A stretch of 64,000 bases of DNA from Sphaerolaimus hirsutus (Eukaryota > Nematoda > Chromadorea > Monhysterida > Sphaerolaimidae). The notes beneath the pieces are model-generated. The model had not been told where the DNA came from. It searched no databases and was given only the letters and a program-made list of their open reading frames with translations. A program made the position numbers and the translations under genes. Positions 10,560 through 21,500 of this stretch are shown here, one piece after another; position 1 is the stretch's first letter, and each line of letters begins with the position of its first letter. Location: NCBI GenBank assembly GCA_964036195.1, contig OZ038459.1, positions 4,771,206 to 4,835,205 on the forward strand. Direction: 5' to 3'.

Positions 10560-12240
10560 TATAAGAAAGAGGAGTTGAATCCCAGTTTGAACCGCACCCG
10601 TGACCCCATGCTTGCAAAACTGTGCAATACTCCCCTGACTAACCGCTTCACATTTGTGCATCTCCTCCTGTTGCGTCAAAACCTCGTTCTGCGACTGAAC
10701 CAACGTGCTCCTGCGCTGCTCCATCCACAGTTGCAGTTTTGCCGCTCTTTGTCTTGTGTCAGCGCCTCCATCTCGCGCGCAACCATGCTCATGTCTGTCG
10801 GGATAGCCATTGGGTCTGAGCTATCGCTGGTGCGGTTTGAAGCCATGTTTTTGTACACTTTGCTTTTTGCACCGCCGCCTGCGCGTTCACCAGTTTAAAT
10901 TCGCATTTCTGATTGCCTACCCAGTTTACTTGAGACCTACCCCCCGCGCTTGAGTTGCATTTTGTGCGTTTGCATCCTAGATTATGAATTTCACTTCCAA
11001 ACTCGCAAAATTTCCTGCTTATCCTTGTGACATGTCTTTGTGTCCACCCCTATCACTTTCCCTATATTTTTTGGAATCCAATATCGATAATCGAAGTCAC
11101 TATGTGATAGTCCCCCTCTTATCCGTGTGCAATTTCTTAAGCCGTTGTGCTGTTTAGGCTCCGCCCTTTTTCCACGTTCACCCGTCCACTCTCTACTTGT
11201 CTTCCCAAAAATCCAAAATCCCCCCTTGACCTGGTCCAGTTTACCCGCTGTCTGTCCCTTTTGCTTTGGGTCTCTTCGCACATCCTGACCCTTTGATCAC
11301 CGCCGCGTTCTGCTTGCAACCACCGGTGTGTCCGCAGTTTGGCTCTCTGCCAAGAGTGCCAATTCTTTGGCTTCCGACGGCGCTTTTCCTCCGGTTTGTC
11401 CGCTGTCCAGCCCCGGAGCACTCTGCAGCAGCAAAGCTTGATCGCGCGCCGAGTCGTAGCTGTCCAAGCTGCTATCCATCCGCTGCTATCTTTATCGCAT
11501 TTTTAAACCCCAATGTCGGAAGTCCAACTTTCGCGCGTGTGCTAACCACGTTTTTTGCCGCGCCTCCACGTTTTTCCCCGCCGCGATCGCCGTCCGCGTG
11601 TTTCATGAACGCTAGCTGCCTGCCCGCTCGCTTTCCGACGTTTTTGAATGTCGCTGCGAAGTTTTTCGTTTCTTTTGGCACGTCGACAGCTTTTGACACG
11701 TTGCCAACCATTGGAAAGTTGCCAAAAACCGTAGGGGTGCACAAATTGTACACACCTACTAATGTAACTATCAAGAAAGTTACTCTGGTCCCCATCATTG
11801 CCAACTGTGACAAACCGTGCCTGAATGTGAAATTTCCATGGCTACTGGTTCCCGCTTTGTTTTTGAAGACGTCTATTTGTTCCGCTGAATTGCATTTGCT
11901 TCCAAGTGTCCTTCTTTGAGACAGTCTGCGTTCCGTTCAGTTAATATAAAAACACCTTACGGACACAGACATTTGACCCAGGTTCCTGGGTCAAATCCCC
12001 TGTTGTCTCCGCTGTTTTTGGCACTTTTCCAGGAACAATTAAACGTCCTGTTTGGAGTGTTTAACAGCAATAGGCTCGCCTTCCGCCTCCTCGGCACTTG
12101 CTCCTGTGCAGCCCCTAAAATGGGGAAGTGCACAGACCGCAAGCGAAGCCTAATTTGACCGCTTTTCGACACTTCGCTCCTTGGAGGGAAACTCACCTTT
12201 TTCCTTTTTCCTTTTCCCCCTGTTTTTTTAACAGTCATGT
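10560..12240. other. GC-rich block with a degenerate gag-like open frame on the minus strand
   Basis: Base composition differs sharply from the neighbours, and open frames occur on both strands, the longest on the plus strand (11266-11919). On the minus strand an ATG at 10846 opens a hydrophilic, Met/Glu-rich frame (SMVAREMEALTQDKERQ) that continues one base out of frame as a Gln/Glu-rich helix (EQRRSTLVQSQNEVLTQQEE), as if disrupted by a single indel. Such a start is reminiscent of a retroelement gag N-terminus, but I see no zinc knuckle, protease, reverse transcriptase or clear LTR. A 25-nt hyphenated palindrome centred near 11980 (TTTGACCCAGG/CCTGGGTCAAA) stands out. Origin unresolved: a foreign insertion or a retroelement remnant. 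Confidence 0.4.
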
Positions 12241-12749
12241 TTCATGTGAAGCTTGAACTCATAAACGTACATAACTACAAAAAGTTGATTTAAGAAATTG
12301 GCATTTTATGCTTTGCTTCCAATTCTTTCTTGCAGTCTAAATCATTATGATGGGGGTTGGGTTGGGAGGGAGGTGTTACCCCCAAATGTTCCAGCTATCT
12401 ATCTCTCCTGAGGCAAAATTTTAGGCTACTATCACTAGTGCCCCCCCCAAAAAAAATCGACCAGCTATGTATCTATCAGGAGCGATTTTTGAGAAATTTC
12501 GCCCAGATTTTCACAAAAAATTGCTGATTTTCATACTTTTAATTGTTTTTCACCTTCAAAATCACTGTCGTGATTTTTCAGGCTTCAAAATCATCATTGT
12601 TCATGTGAATTATCACCGTTTTCCACTGTTTACCGCTATATATGACCATTAAATAACTCCACCATTTAGCTGGGTCAGGAACAAAGAACTCCCCATTGAA
12701 AGCTCCATAGTCATGATGCACTCATGTTTCTACCATCAAATTACAGAAA

Positions 12750-12935
12750 AATCTTTTTGGCGTTGGCGCTATTGGCGCTTGGCGCCATTACCCTCTGGCG
12801 CCATTGGCGCTTGGTGCTGAGGTCCAGAAAAGCACCATGACACTTTTGGCGCTTGGCGCCATTTTGCTCTGGCGCCATTGGCGCTTGGCGCCGGGATCTG
12901 AAAAGCGCAATGGCGCTTTTTCCATCACAATCTCC
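12750..12935. mobile_element. GCGCC-rich MITE
   Basis: Block of GCGCTTGGCGCCATT repeats ending GGCGCTTTTTCCATCAC near 12928. It lies just upstream of exon 3 of copy B. The left terminus is unclear. Confidence 0.5.
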
Positions 12936-13301
12936 AAACAAACTTTCAGACATATGTCGTGCCGAATGGGATGGTGGCACATTTGGCCTACTTATACAGT
13001 GATTGGGTGATTGATGTAATTAGGACATATTTCAATCAAAGTGTGCGTTATTTGCATATTTGCATGCAGTTTATCATGGAGTTCGTATAAAAGCTTGAGT
13101 CAATTCAGCAAGAAATGCAACGGATCGATTTTTATGTATTTTTTTTTCACCGCGTGATAAAAATTAGAAAAGTCCTAAAAAATTCAAAAATTCAAAAACG
13201 TTTTCGAATTTTCTAATCTCTTTTTGCCATTGTTAGTTGAATGCCATTCTAAATGTGCTGATTAAAAATGGCCAAAATTCTAAGAATCCAATAGACACGC
13301 C

Positions 13302-14778
13302 CAGGGTTGGCAAAATCTCAGAAAAAAAATAAAAATAAAGTAAAAATCAAATGGAAAATTTAAGAATAAAATAAAATGGAAAATTTCAAAATAAAAATAA
13401 AAATTTATAAAAATTTTAATTTTTGTAAAATTTTTGTAAAATTGTATAAAAATTCATATTTTTGTAAAAAAATTTATTTTGTTGTTTGAGTTTCTACCTG
13501 TTTGTTCATGTAACTGGGAGTAGTCCCAAGTAACGATGGCAAAAAAAGATTCAAAAATTTGAAAATATTTTCGAATTTTCAAATTTTTTTGGACTTTTCA
13601 AATTTTTGAGCACGCGGTGAAAAAAAACAACATAAAACTCGATTTTTTTCAAAAGATTCGAAAAGACTTTTCTAATTTTTTTAGGTTATTCAAGGCATTG
13701 ATATGTATTCTTAAGTTCAACATTCTACATCAATTGAGAATTGACTTGCGGTGTGTCTGAGCTGTAATAAAAACATAAAACATTGAATTCCGTGTTCAAT
13801 TAAGTTTTGAATACAATTTTTTCAAAAAATTTTCGAAATTATGTTAAAAAATTCTAAAACTACCCAAAAAAATGGAAAACTACCTAAAAATTCAAAAACT
13901 ACCCAAAAATTCAAAAATTCAAAAACTAAATTCAAAAATTCAAAAACTGTTTTGGCGAAAAATTCAAAAAGTCATTTCAGAAAAAATACTGGAAAATTTA
14001 AATACCTACTTATTTTCTGGAGGGTTTGCCATTGTTAGTCCCAAGCTTTGCAAAGTGTCAAATGTCAAGTAAAATGTCATGCAAAGTGTCAATTGTCATG
14101 ACAAATGTAAAGTAAAGTGTCAAATTGTCAAGCAAATTGCATCCAAATCTTATGTTTTGCATCCAAATCTTATTGTTTCAGAATCCAAATCTTATGTGAA
14201 CATTTTGATAAAAAGCCCACCAAGATTTTGATACAAAACATAAGCTTTGAATACAGAAAAAACATAAGATTTGGATACAGAATTTACACTGCAAAGTTAT
14301 GACATTTGTCATGCCAATTGTCAATCTGCTTGACATTTGACATTTTGCATGACAATTAACACTTCACTTTAGATTTGCCATGACAATTGACACTTTGCAT
14401 AACATTTTACAAATGTGCCCAGCACACTCCAGTAGTCATTCTACTGAAAATGCAAACCATTGTTATCAATAACTGTAAGTTTACACTTGCAGCTAACTAA
14501 CAATATCTACTGCACTTTTGTAAAGTAATGGGAAAATTTGTCACAGGTTTTTCATGTATAGGTCTAATGATAACATTTTTCTGGCCTTGCATGCATGATT
14601 CTGATTTGTTTGTAAAATTTCTATAAAATTTCTATAAAATTTTTGTAAAATGGTGTCATTTTATTATATTAACGACTTTTGGGAATAAAATAAAATAAAA
14701 TGAAACAAGAATAAAATAAAAGTAAAATACAATTTTTATACAATTTGTATACAAATAATTTTTATAAAACCAACCCTG
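13302..14778. mobile_element. hAT-like non-autonomous element, 1477 bp, family 1
   Basis: CAGGGTTGGCAAAATC ... AAAACCAACCCTG with the 8-bp duplication GACACGCC at 13294-13301 and 14779-14786. It is about 460 bp longer than its siblings at 687 and 39553; the extra part (about 13520-14040) is an AATTCAAAAA-rich region, possibly a nested insertion. Confidence 0.88.
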
Positions 14779-15936
14779 GACACGCCTGTTCCCATACCAC
14801 ACAATAAATTGGCTCCCACATTTGTTTACAGGTTTATCTTGGTATTTCGTCAGATTGATTTTGCCGGTGTGAAATAAATGGGCTTCATAAAAAATGGAAA
14901 ATTGAGAAAATCGAAAATCAGTATAAATTTAAACATGTAGTTCTCCACTTGCGAAATTGGCACTCTCTTCACGTTAAAGCATGTTGAACTCATCATTATA
15001 CACTACGTTTGTCAAATAATATAATGCCCTGTAACATATTTTTTACGTTTTCTATGGTACCCATGTAATTGTGCCAGGAAAACGTAACAAAATGTAATGG
15101 TATTTTTGGAAAGCGTAAATGTAAACGTAAATATTAAAACCAGAATAACCAGATATTTTGGGTATAAATGGGTATTTTGGGTATTTTATAAATGTAAATA
15201 CGTTTTTGCAGCACTGGTATGCATTCACATAATCCTGAATTGAACAAATGATGCTTATTGTGTTTTTTTTCAATTGTCCTTCTGCTAATGATAATATTGA
15301 ACGATTCAGATTCATTTTTACGAAACTAAGCATAAGACCTCCCCTTGAATAACCCCCCCTGATTTTGGGACAGAATTGCCGCACTTGAATGCAGGTGGGG
15401 CAGCTGGGCGCATTGGAGGGAATTGGCGTCGGCGTAAAAAAAAACGGTGACACGTGGTACAATGAGCCATACAGCGACAACACTTATGACTGGCCATTTA
15501 TGTTTGAACACATGTGGGATACAGGTGCGCTGTTCATTGTGATGTGATGCACATTAATGTGCCATAATGTGTTGCTGCACACAGGCGAACCGACCACTGG
15601 CACCCATGGTTTCATTGACCACACCACATTCAAACTAAAGTCGGTGCCAAATTTGAGAGATGGCTTTGGAGTGTGCCAAGTTTCATATGGCGAGTGAAGT
15701 TTAACAGATCCATATCGCGCCTAGAGTATTCAATTTTTCAATCAACCCTCTCATATTTTCAGCAGCCACAATTTTGCGACCATCACCAAAAATATATTCG
15801 CAGAGAAGCCTTTTCTGCCGCTGCCCGGCGTCTTCCGTCGCGCGACCGACTTCAAAGCGAAGCCGACCAATGAGACCACGTTGGCGCGGCAGGGCGGCAT
15901 AAAATCCATGCTGCTGTGCACCGACATATGCGCCAG

Positions 15937-16273
15937 GCGGCACTCCCAGATCCTGTAAAAGACCCAGTAAACTGTCAAAGACCCTGTATAACGTCAGGTG
16001 TCATGTAAAAGTCCCTGTAAAATGGCATGTGTCATGTAAAAGACCCTGTCAAATGTCATGTGTCATGTAAATAAAAGGTCTTGTAAAGTGTCCTATCAGG
16101 TGTATCCAAATCTCATTTTATCGCATCCAAATCTTATCTTTTTGTATCCAAATTTCAAATATGTAAAAAGTAAGATTTGGATACAAAAACATAAGATTAG
16201 GATAAGATAAAATGATATTTGTACACACCTGACACTTTACAGGGTCTTTTCCAGGGTCTGGGAGTGCCCCCAG
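15937..16273 (+). mobile_element. Introner-like element forming intron 7 of copy B
   Basis: GCGGCACTCCCAGATCC ... GTCTGGGAGTGCCCCCAG, a GC-AG intron equivalent to 5150-5485. The central part carries an inverted pair of CAAATCTTATCTTTTTG and ATACAAAAACATAAG. Confidence 0.7.
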
Positions 16274-16619
16274 GAAGCACCTGTGCACGGCCGTGGCGCA
16301 CGACCCCAATGCGCAGCTGTGTTTGCTAGCCGTCGACATGACCGTGGAGAATAAGTTCTTTGAACTGGATGACAACTTTGATGTGTACTTGAAGGTGACA
16401 AAGTGATTTTCTTTTTTTGACTAGGTACATTGCATGGGAACATGACCATTTAACAACACTTGTTAACGTTGTTCAAAAACTCAAAAGTCAGCATATTTAC
16501 TCAAATATGCGTGGCCATAAGAATAAGGCAATTTCATAAAAATACCCATTATTGCACTATCGCATCGCAGTATTGTGCTAATGCAGTGCACCTTTTTTCA
16601 TTTTGATTAGCCCATATAT

Positions 16620-18507
16620 TTCAACAATGGAAAAAATTGAACGTCAAACTCATGACACCAAATCTTCACTTTTTTTTGTTAGTGGTGATTCTGTGACATT
16701 TAAAGAAATTGCCAGAACCTAGTTACAGCAGAGTTGTTGAAATTACTGAACTTTTTACAAAGTATATGTAAACGCAAAATACTTTTTACTCACCCCTGAA
16801 TACAAAAAAATCCGCCATTGCATCCACAGTGCTGATTGCTGATTGGCTGAGCACGAGCAGTGAGAAATGCCTTCTCTTCAATGAAGTAGAAATACGGGAG
16901 AAATGCTTGACTTTTTTCTAGGGTACTCACTTTACATGTGGTCTAACTCGACATTGCTTTACAATAACCTTAAAACCTTAAAAAGCATAGCATCGCATGG
17001 GGCGTGAAATTGTGAAAAATTTATGTAGGTTTGACTTAACTTCACTCACATGGAGAAAGTAATGTGAGACACAAAATTTTCTAGCAATTGTAAATTGACA
17101 CTCAATATGCACTCTATTTTGAAGTATTTTAGATTTTTTGAACCATCACCTCAAATAAAACACCCTGGGGTTTGAAAATTTCAAATCACTAAACTGTAAA
17201 TATGGGGGAAAGTGAAACTGGAAAACTTGGACTTCACTTGTCTCACACAAAGAAGTAATGGGAGATAGGTACCTGATTTTTATGGTGACACTTGACACTT
17301 GACATGTATTCTTGACATGACATTACACAGCTTTACCAGAACCTTAAATAGCATCATCTGGGTTTCAAAATGCTTGAAAATCATCATATTGTTTATCATA
17401 ATCACACTTTGTGCAAAACATTCAAATATTAAAATTGGGTTGTAAAAATAAAAGTATACAAAAACAAAATGCATAGTAAATATGTAGGCAACTAGAAATA
17501 ACAAGTGGGTGGAGAAGTAAAAAATGGAAAGAGTCAAAAAATATTAACAAAATTGTAAATAAAATACAAATGGATAATGCATTGAAAATACTTTGACTAG
17601 CAGGCAGTTTTGGAGCATTAATAGTGTCCATTCACACTTTTTGAGCTGATCAATCTCAAAAAGGCACGCACAGGAAAAGTGATCGTTGGAAAGGAGCCAG
17701 AATCGAAGCCTGTTCCCTTAATTTTTCTCCCTAGACTGTGGTCCTCAAAAACTTAATCCAAAACACTGAAACATGGATAAAAACAAAATTGTCAATTAAC
17801 TTGCAAATATTCACGGGATTGTATGGGACGTGAGTGCAGCCATTTCTGCTCCTCAGAAAACACTTTACTTTGTCTCCTATGCATACTAGTTCACAACAAT
17901 GGGTTTCAGCTGCATTCTATTTCAATTCGAATTTTAGTTGACCTTTAGAGCAACTTTCAAATCTCCACATATTCACATTTCTTCATACACTGTCTGAACT
18001 AGTGACGTAGTGGTTTTGGCGCCAAAAGCCGCAGAAAAGCACCATGGCACTTTTCTGCTCGCCAGCAGCGAAATGGCAAAATAGCGCCAAGTTCCAAAAG
18101 ACCCATGGCGCTTTCCGTACTGGTGATTGAGACATGGCGCCTTTATATCACTTATCTGAGCATATGTCACACTGACACTAAGATGGAACACACGTTAGAA
18201 CGTTATTTATTTGCCTTAAATGGGTCCCATAGCCAATGCCTTGAATATTTAACATATGTTGATTAACTATTTACATTGCCAATAAGCGTGATTACTAGCA
18301 ATGGAAAGGCGCCAGAGGAACTGGCAAAAAGTGACAAGGGTGCCAGGATGAATCTAAAATATACAGATGTGTACACAGATTCCACCAGTCCATTGCCAGT
18401 AATAACATAATCCATTAAAAACAACAAGCCAAGGCGCTTAAACACTCAAAGAGACAGGCGGAAACAACTGGAAGAAAAAAAAACTCAATAAAAACACAAT
18501 GCACCCC
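16620..18507. other. Intergenic spacer between copy B and the K2P gene
   Basis: The two genes converge here. AT-rich, no convincing exon. A decayed GCGCC-type repeat lies at about 18004-18125 and a fragment of the ACTTTTTACAAAGTATATG repeat near 16740-16790. Confidence 0.5.
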
Positions 18508-21500
18508 TCATAGACTCCAATCGCACATAGCAACCAGACTATTAACATCATCCCTACTTTTAGCATCGAAATCCTTGATCGCAGCCAGTTTCATAGGCCC
18601 GGCGCGCATCAGAAACTCGTCGGTTTGCAGTCGGACGCATCGTTTACGCGCGCAGCTGTGCCACTTGCGCAACAGCGCGTCCTTGCGCCACTGCGGCATA
18701 AAGCTGTAGTACAGGGAGGACGACCCTGGGAGGGGGGGGGGGTTGATGTAGGCTCTCGGGTCATGTAAACTCGCTGGTCATGTAGACCCGGCGGACATGT
18801 AATTCTACCCGGCGGCCGTGTAATTCTACCCGGCGGCCGTGTAGACCCAGGTAAATGATGAGAAATCTTTACTCATCATATTTTGACTTTATTCAAGGAA
18901 TATCTTCACATTATCACGTGAAAAGTGACAAAAAACACATCACAAATATACATTTTTGACATTTTTTTGTCACTTTTCACTTTTTCTGTGCTGAAAACAT
19001 TTGATAAGGTCAAAAATGATAAATAATGACATTTCTTATCCTATTTGACTTTACTCAAATGTGTTCAGCACAGTAAAAGTGAAAAGTGACAAAAAAACGT
19101 CAAAAATAGACAGTTTTTGACACTACATGTCCAGCGGGTATACATGGACGCTGGCACAGAGTCGTTGGATTAACTTGTATAGAGAGGTGCCTTCGAGGCT
19201 GATGGTTGAGTAACCCGGAAACTGCCTTACAACGTGCTCTTCCGGCAAGTGGCAATTCCTCCACTGCACTGAGCAAGTTAAAAAGTCTTATCAAGTGCCA
19301 CTCCCAGACCCTGTGATATGTCAAAGGTCAAACAAAGTGTCACAAGTAATGTAAACTGTCAAATGTCATGCAAACTGTCAAAAGTCATGTAAAATGAAAT
19401 GCAAAATAACACGGGGTACGTATGCCATTTTCCAGGGCATTTTCCACCACTTACAGGTCACTTCACACTCTTTAACCCCCCCCCCCCAACCCTCACTCTG
19501 ATCCACCCCCCCTCAAACACACATGGCAATTGGTGCAGCATTCTATCAATGCCTAGCTGCGCGCCGGCGGGGTCCTGGGCCATGTCCACGCCGAACTCCT
19601 CGCCGTCGAGCATCACCGCCAGGTACTGGTCCTCGATCTGGTTGTTCACCGCCACGAACACGGCCGACATCTTGGCGCAGATCACCTGGGGGGTGTTTGA
19701 ATGCTATGGGTGTTGAGTGGAGTTATTTGGTGCTATGTGGGGTGTCAACTTTCCGTTTTCAGTTTTCCGTCTCCATTTTCCAGTCAGCGTAAACATTTCT
19801 CCGCTTCCATCTCCGCTTTTTGTAAAGAAATTATTGTTGACACCTTAGCTGCTCTGTAATATTTACTTGTTTCTAACATTTAAATTTTATTGGATGAATT
19901 CAGTCCATTCCAGGGCTAATTTGATGCATTCCGAATTTTGCGTGAAATTCAATGATGGTGCACATTTTGGCTCCATGCCAGCCCTTTATTGCGCGTTAAA
20001 TGAACCATGCCAGCCCTTCATAACCATGACTCTCGCGTTTCGTTGGACTGTATAATTACAGAGAATTGTACTGCAAGATTTTTCTCGGGCTTATCTGATG
20101 CGTGTCTCGTAGTCTCCCACCTTGCAAAATGTCACACAAATTTGTCAAATGTTATGTAAAGTAAACGTAAGCGCCTGCAAGTTCTTTCAATCAATTTTCA
20201 ATATTTTTCAATTTTAGCCAGAAATTTTGATTTTTTGTACCCATTTCCTCCAAAATTTCCCTCCACTTTCCAGTGTATTCAACCAACCAATGGCTCTGAA
20301 CAACCCCCTCCCCCAAAAAAAACTCCCCCAACCCCCCACCCACCCCCAACCACGCTCACCTGAATGACGGTTGACACGAGCACCATGGCGACGAGCACGA
20401 GCGGCAGCGCGAGCAGCACGAACCTCCTGTCGTCGGGCATCACGTCGCCCAACCCGATCGTGCTCGCAGATATCAGCATGAAGTAGATCGCCGTGCCGAA
20501 GTCCATCGATTGCTGGGTGAGAAAGAGGGAGGGTTTGGTTGTTGGACACTGGAGGGGGTGTACATGCAGGGGTCAGTCCCCGAAGTTGACAAACACTTTA
20601 CTCTTGACTCTTGACTTTGTCACTTGCAGAAACAGCACCAGGGGACAGTCCTAATGTATCAATTTAATATCCAAATGCTTTGTTTTCATATCCAAATCTT
20701 ATGTTGAACTGAGATTCGGATACGAAGACAAAAGATATGGATACGAAAGCATAACATTTGGATACACAATTGACACATGGTGCTTTGGCCCATTTGGCCC
20801 ACATTTCGCGTTGGCCAGCGCCATTTTTAGGCGCGGCAAACCTTCTCGAGCACAGAGCAAAGAGAACAAAAGGTCGGTTAAATACTAAACACCGGTATAA
20901 TTATGAGTACACCCACCTCAAAAGCCATAAATATAATGGCGGCCACGAACAGCCACAGCACGGCGATGAGCATGAGCGGGAACACGGGCAGGTGGAGCAG
21001 GAGCGCACTGGGGCCGAGCGAGTGCCACTGGCGCCGGTTGCACAGCGCCCACGCCCCGGTGATCACGCTGGCGAACAGACGGCCCAGGTCCTGTCGGGGG
21101 GGGGGGATGCTGAACGTCTTAAAACGTAAAGGTGTTAAAACGTATTTACGTTTTCTCCAAAAATACTAAAAGTACTCATCTTTAAGTGCACTTTTAAAAA
21201 ACAGAAACCAGAGTACAGAAAGCGTATTTTAAGGGGCATTTATAGGTGGATATTGCGTTGATTGATTTAAGCATACTTTATATTTACGTTTACTTTGAAA
21301 AACGTTCAGTAATTACTTTGAACACCAATGCTAAATATGATGTGTTTTAGTAAATACAACAATGCCAGACTGTCGCTTTATATACTCGACGTACATGATA
21401 CTCTGCCGTCGCACTGATTTATGTTTCGGGTTGGAAGCGTGCCAATGATTGTTAATCATGCGATTTCCGTAAAAAGATGAAAAAAATTCATCGATGTGAA

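Larger units (their letters stand above)
8363..16406 (+). pseudogene. PAN/apple-like gene, copy B, probably decaying
   Basis: Exons homologous to copy A: 8363-8423, 8619-about 8754, 12950-13040, 13070-about 13116, 15395-15524, 15585-15693, 15763-15936 and 16274-16394 (or stop at 16406). Most exons stay open and differ from copy A mainly at synonymous sites; exon 5 is five codons shorter but in frame. Exon 4, however, has an in-frame TGA at 13096-13098, the GT that ends it in copy A is GC here (AATGCAACG), and the preceding intron has shrunk to 29 nt, too short for ordinary splicing. The donor after exon 2 in copy A (GCGGTGAAC) is also lost here (GCGAACACC). Either the gene is a recent pseudogene or it skips exon 4, which would shift the frame. 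Confidence 0.6.
7078..16620. repeat. Tandem segmental duplication, copy B (expanded by insertions)
   Basis: Second copy of the block described for 1-5640, in the same orientation. It is longer because about 4 kb lies between its second and third homologous exons (8.8-12.95 kb), holding a minus-strand gene fragment and a GC-rich block, and because a 1477-bp hAT-like element (13302-14778) sits downstream of exon 4. Exon order is preserved. The gene copy inside shows signs of decay in one exon. Confidence 0.82.

Noticed and set aside
10545-10620. tRNA-like B box (GGTTCAAACTGGG) suggesting a tRNA or SINE
   Set aside because: No matching A box at the right spacing and no cloverleaf that I could fold.
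11266-11919. 217-codon open frame on the plus strand, the longest in the window
   Set aside because: Pro/Ser/Leu-rich, no domain, overlaps open frames on the other strand in a GC-rich block where stop codons are rare; no splice or start context supports it.
19399-21169. Plus-strand open frames over 19.4-19.8 and 20.7-21.2 kb
   Set aside because: Antisense shadows of K2P exons 4 and 6, which carry the family motifs and correct splice signals on the minus strand.
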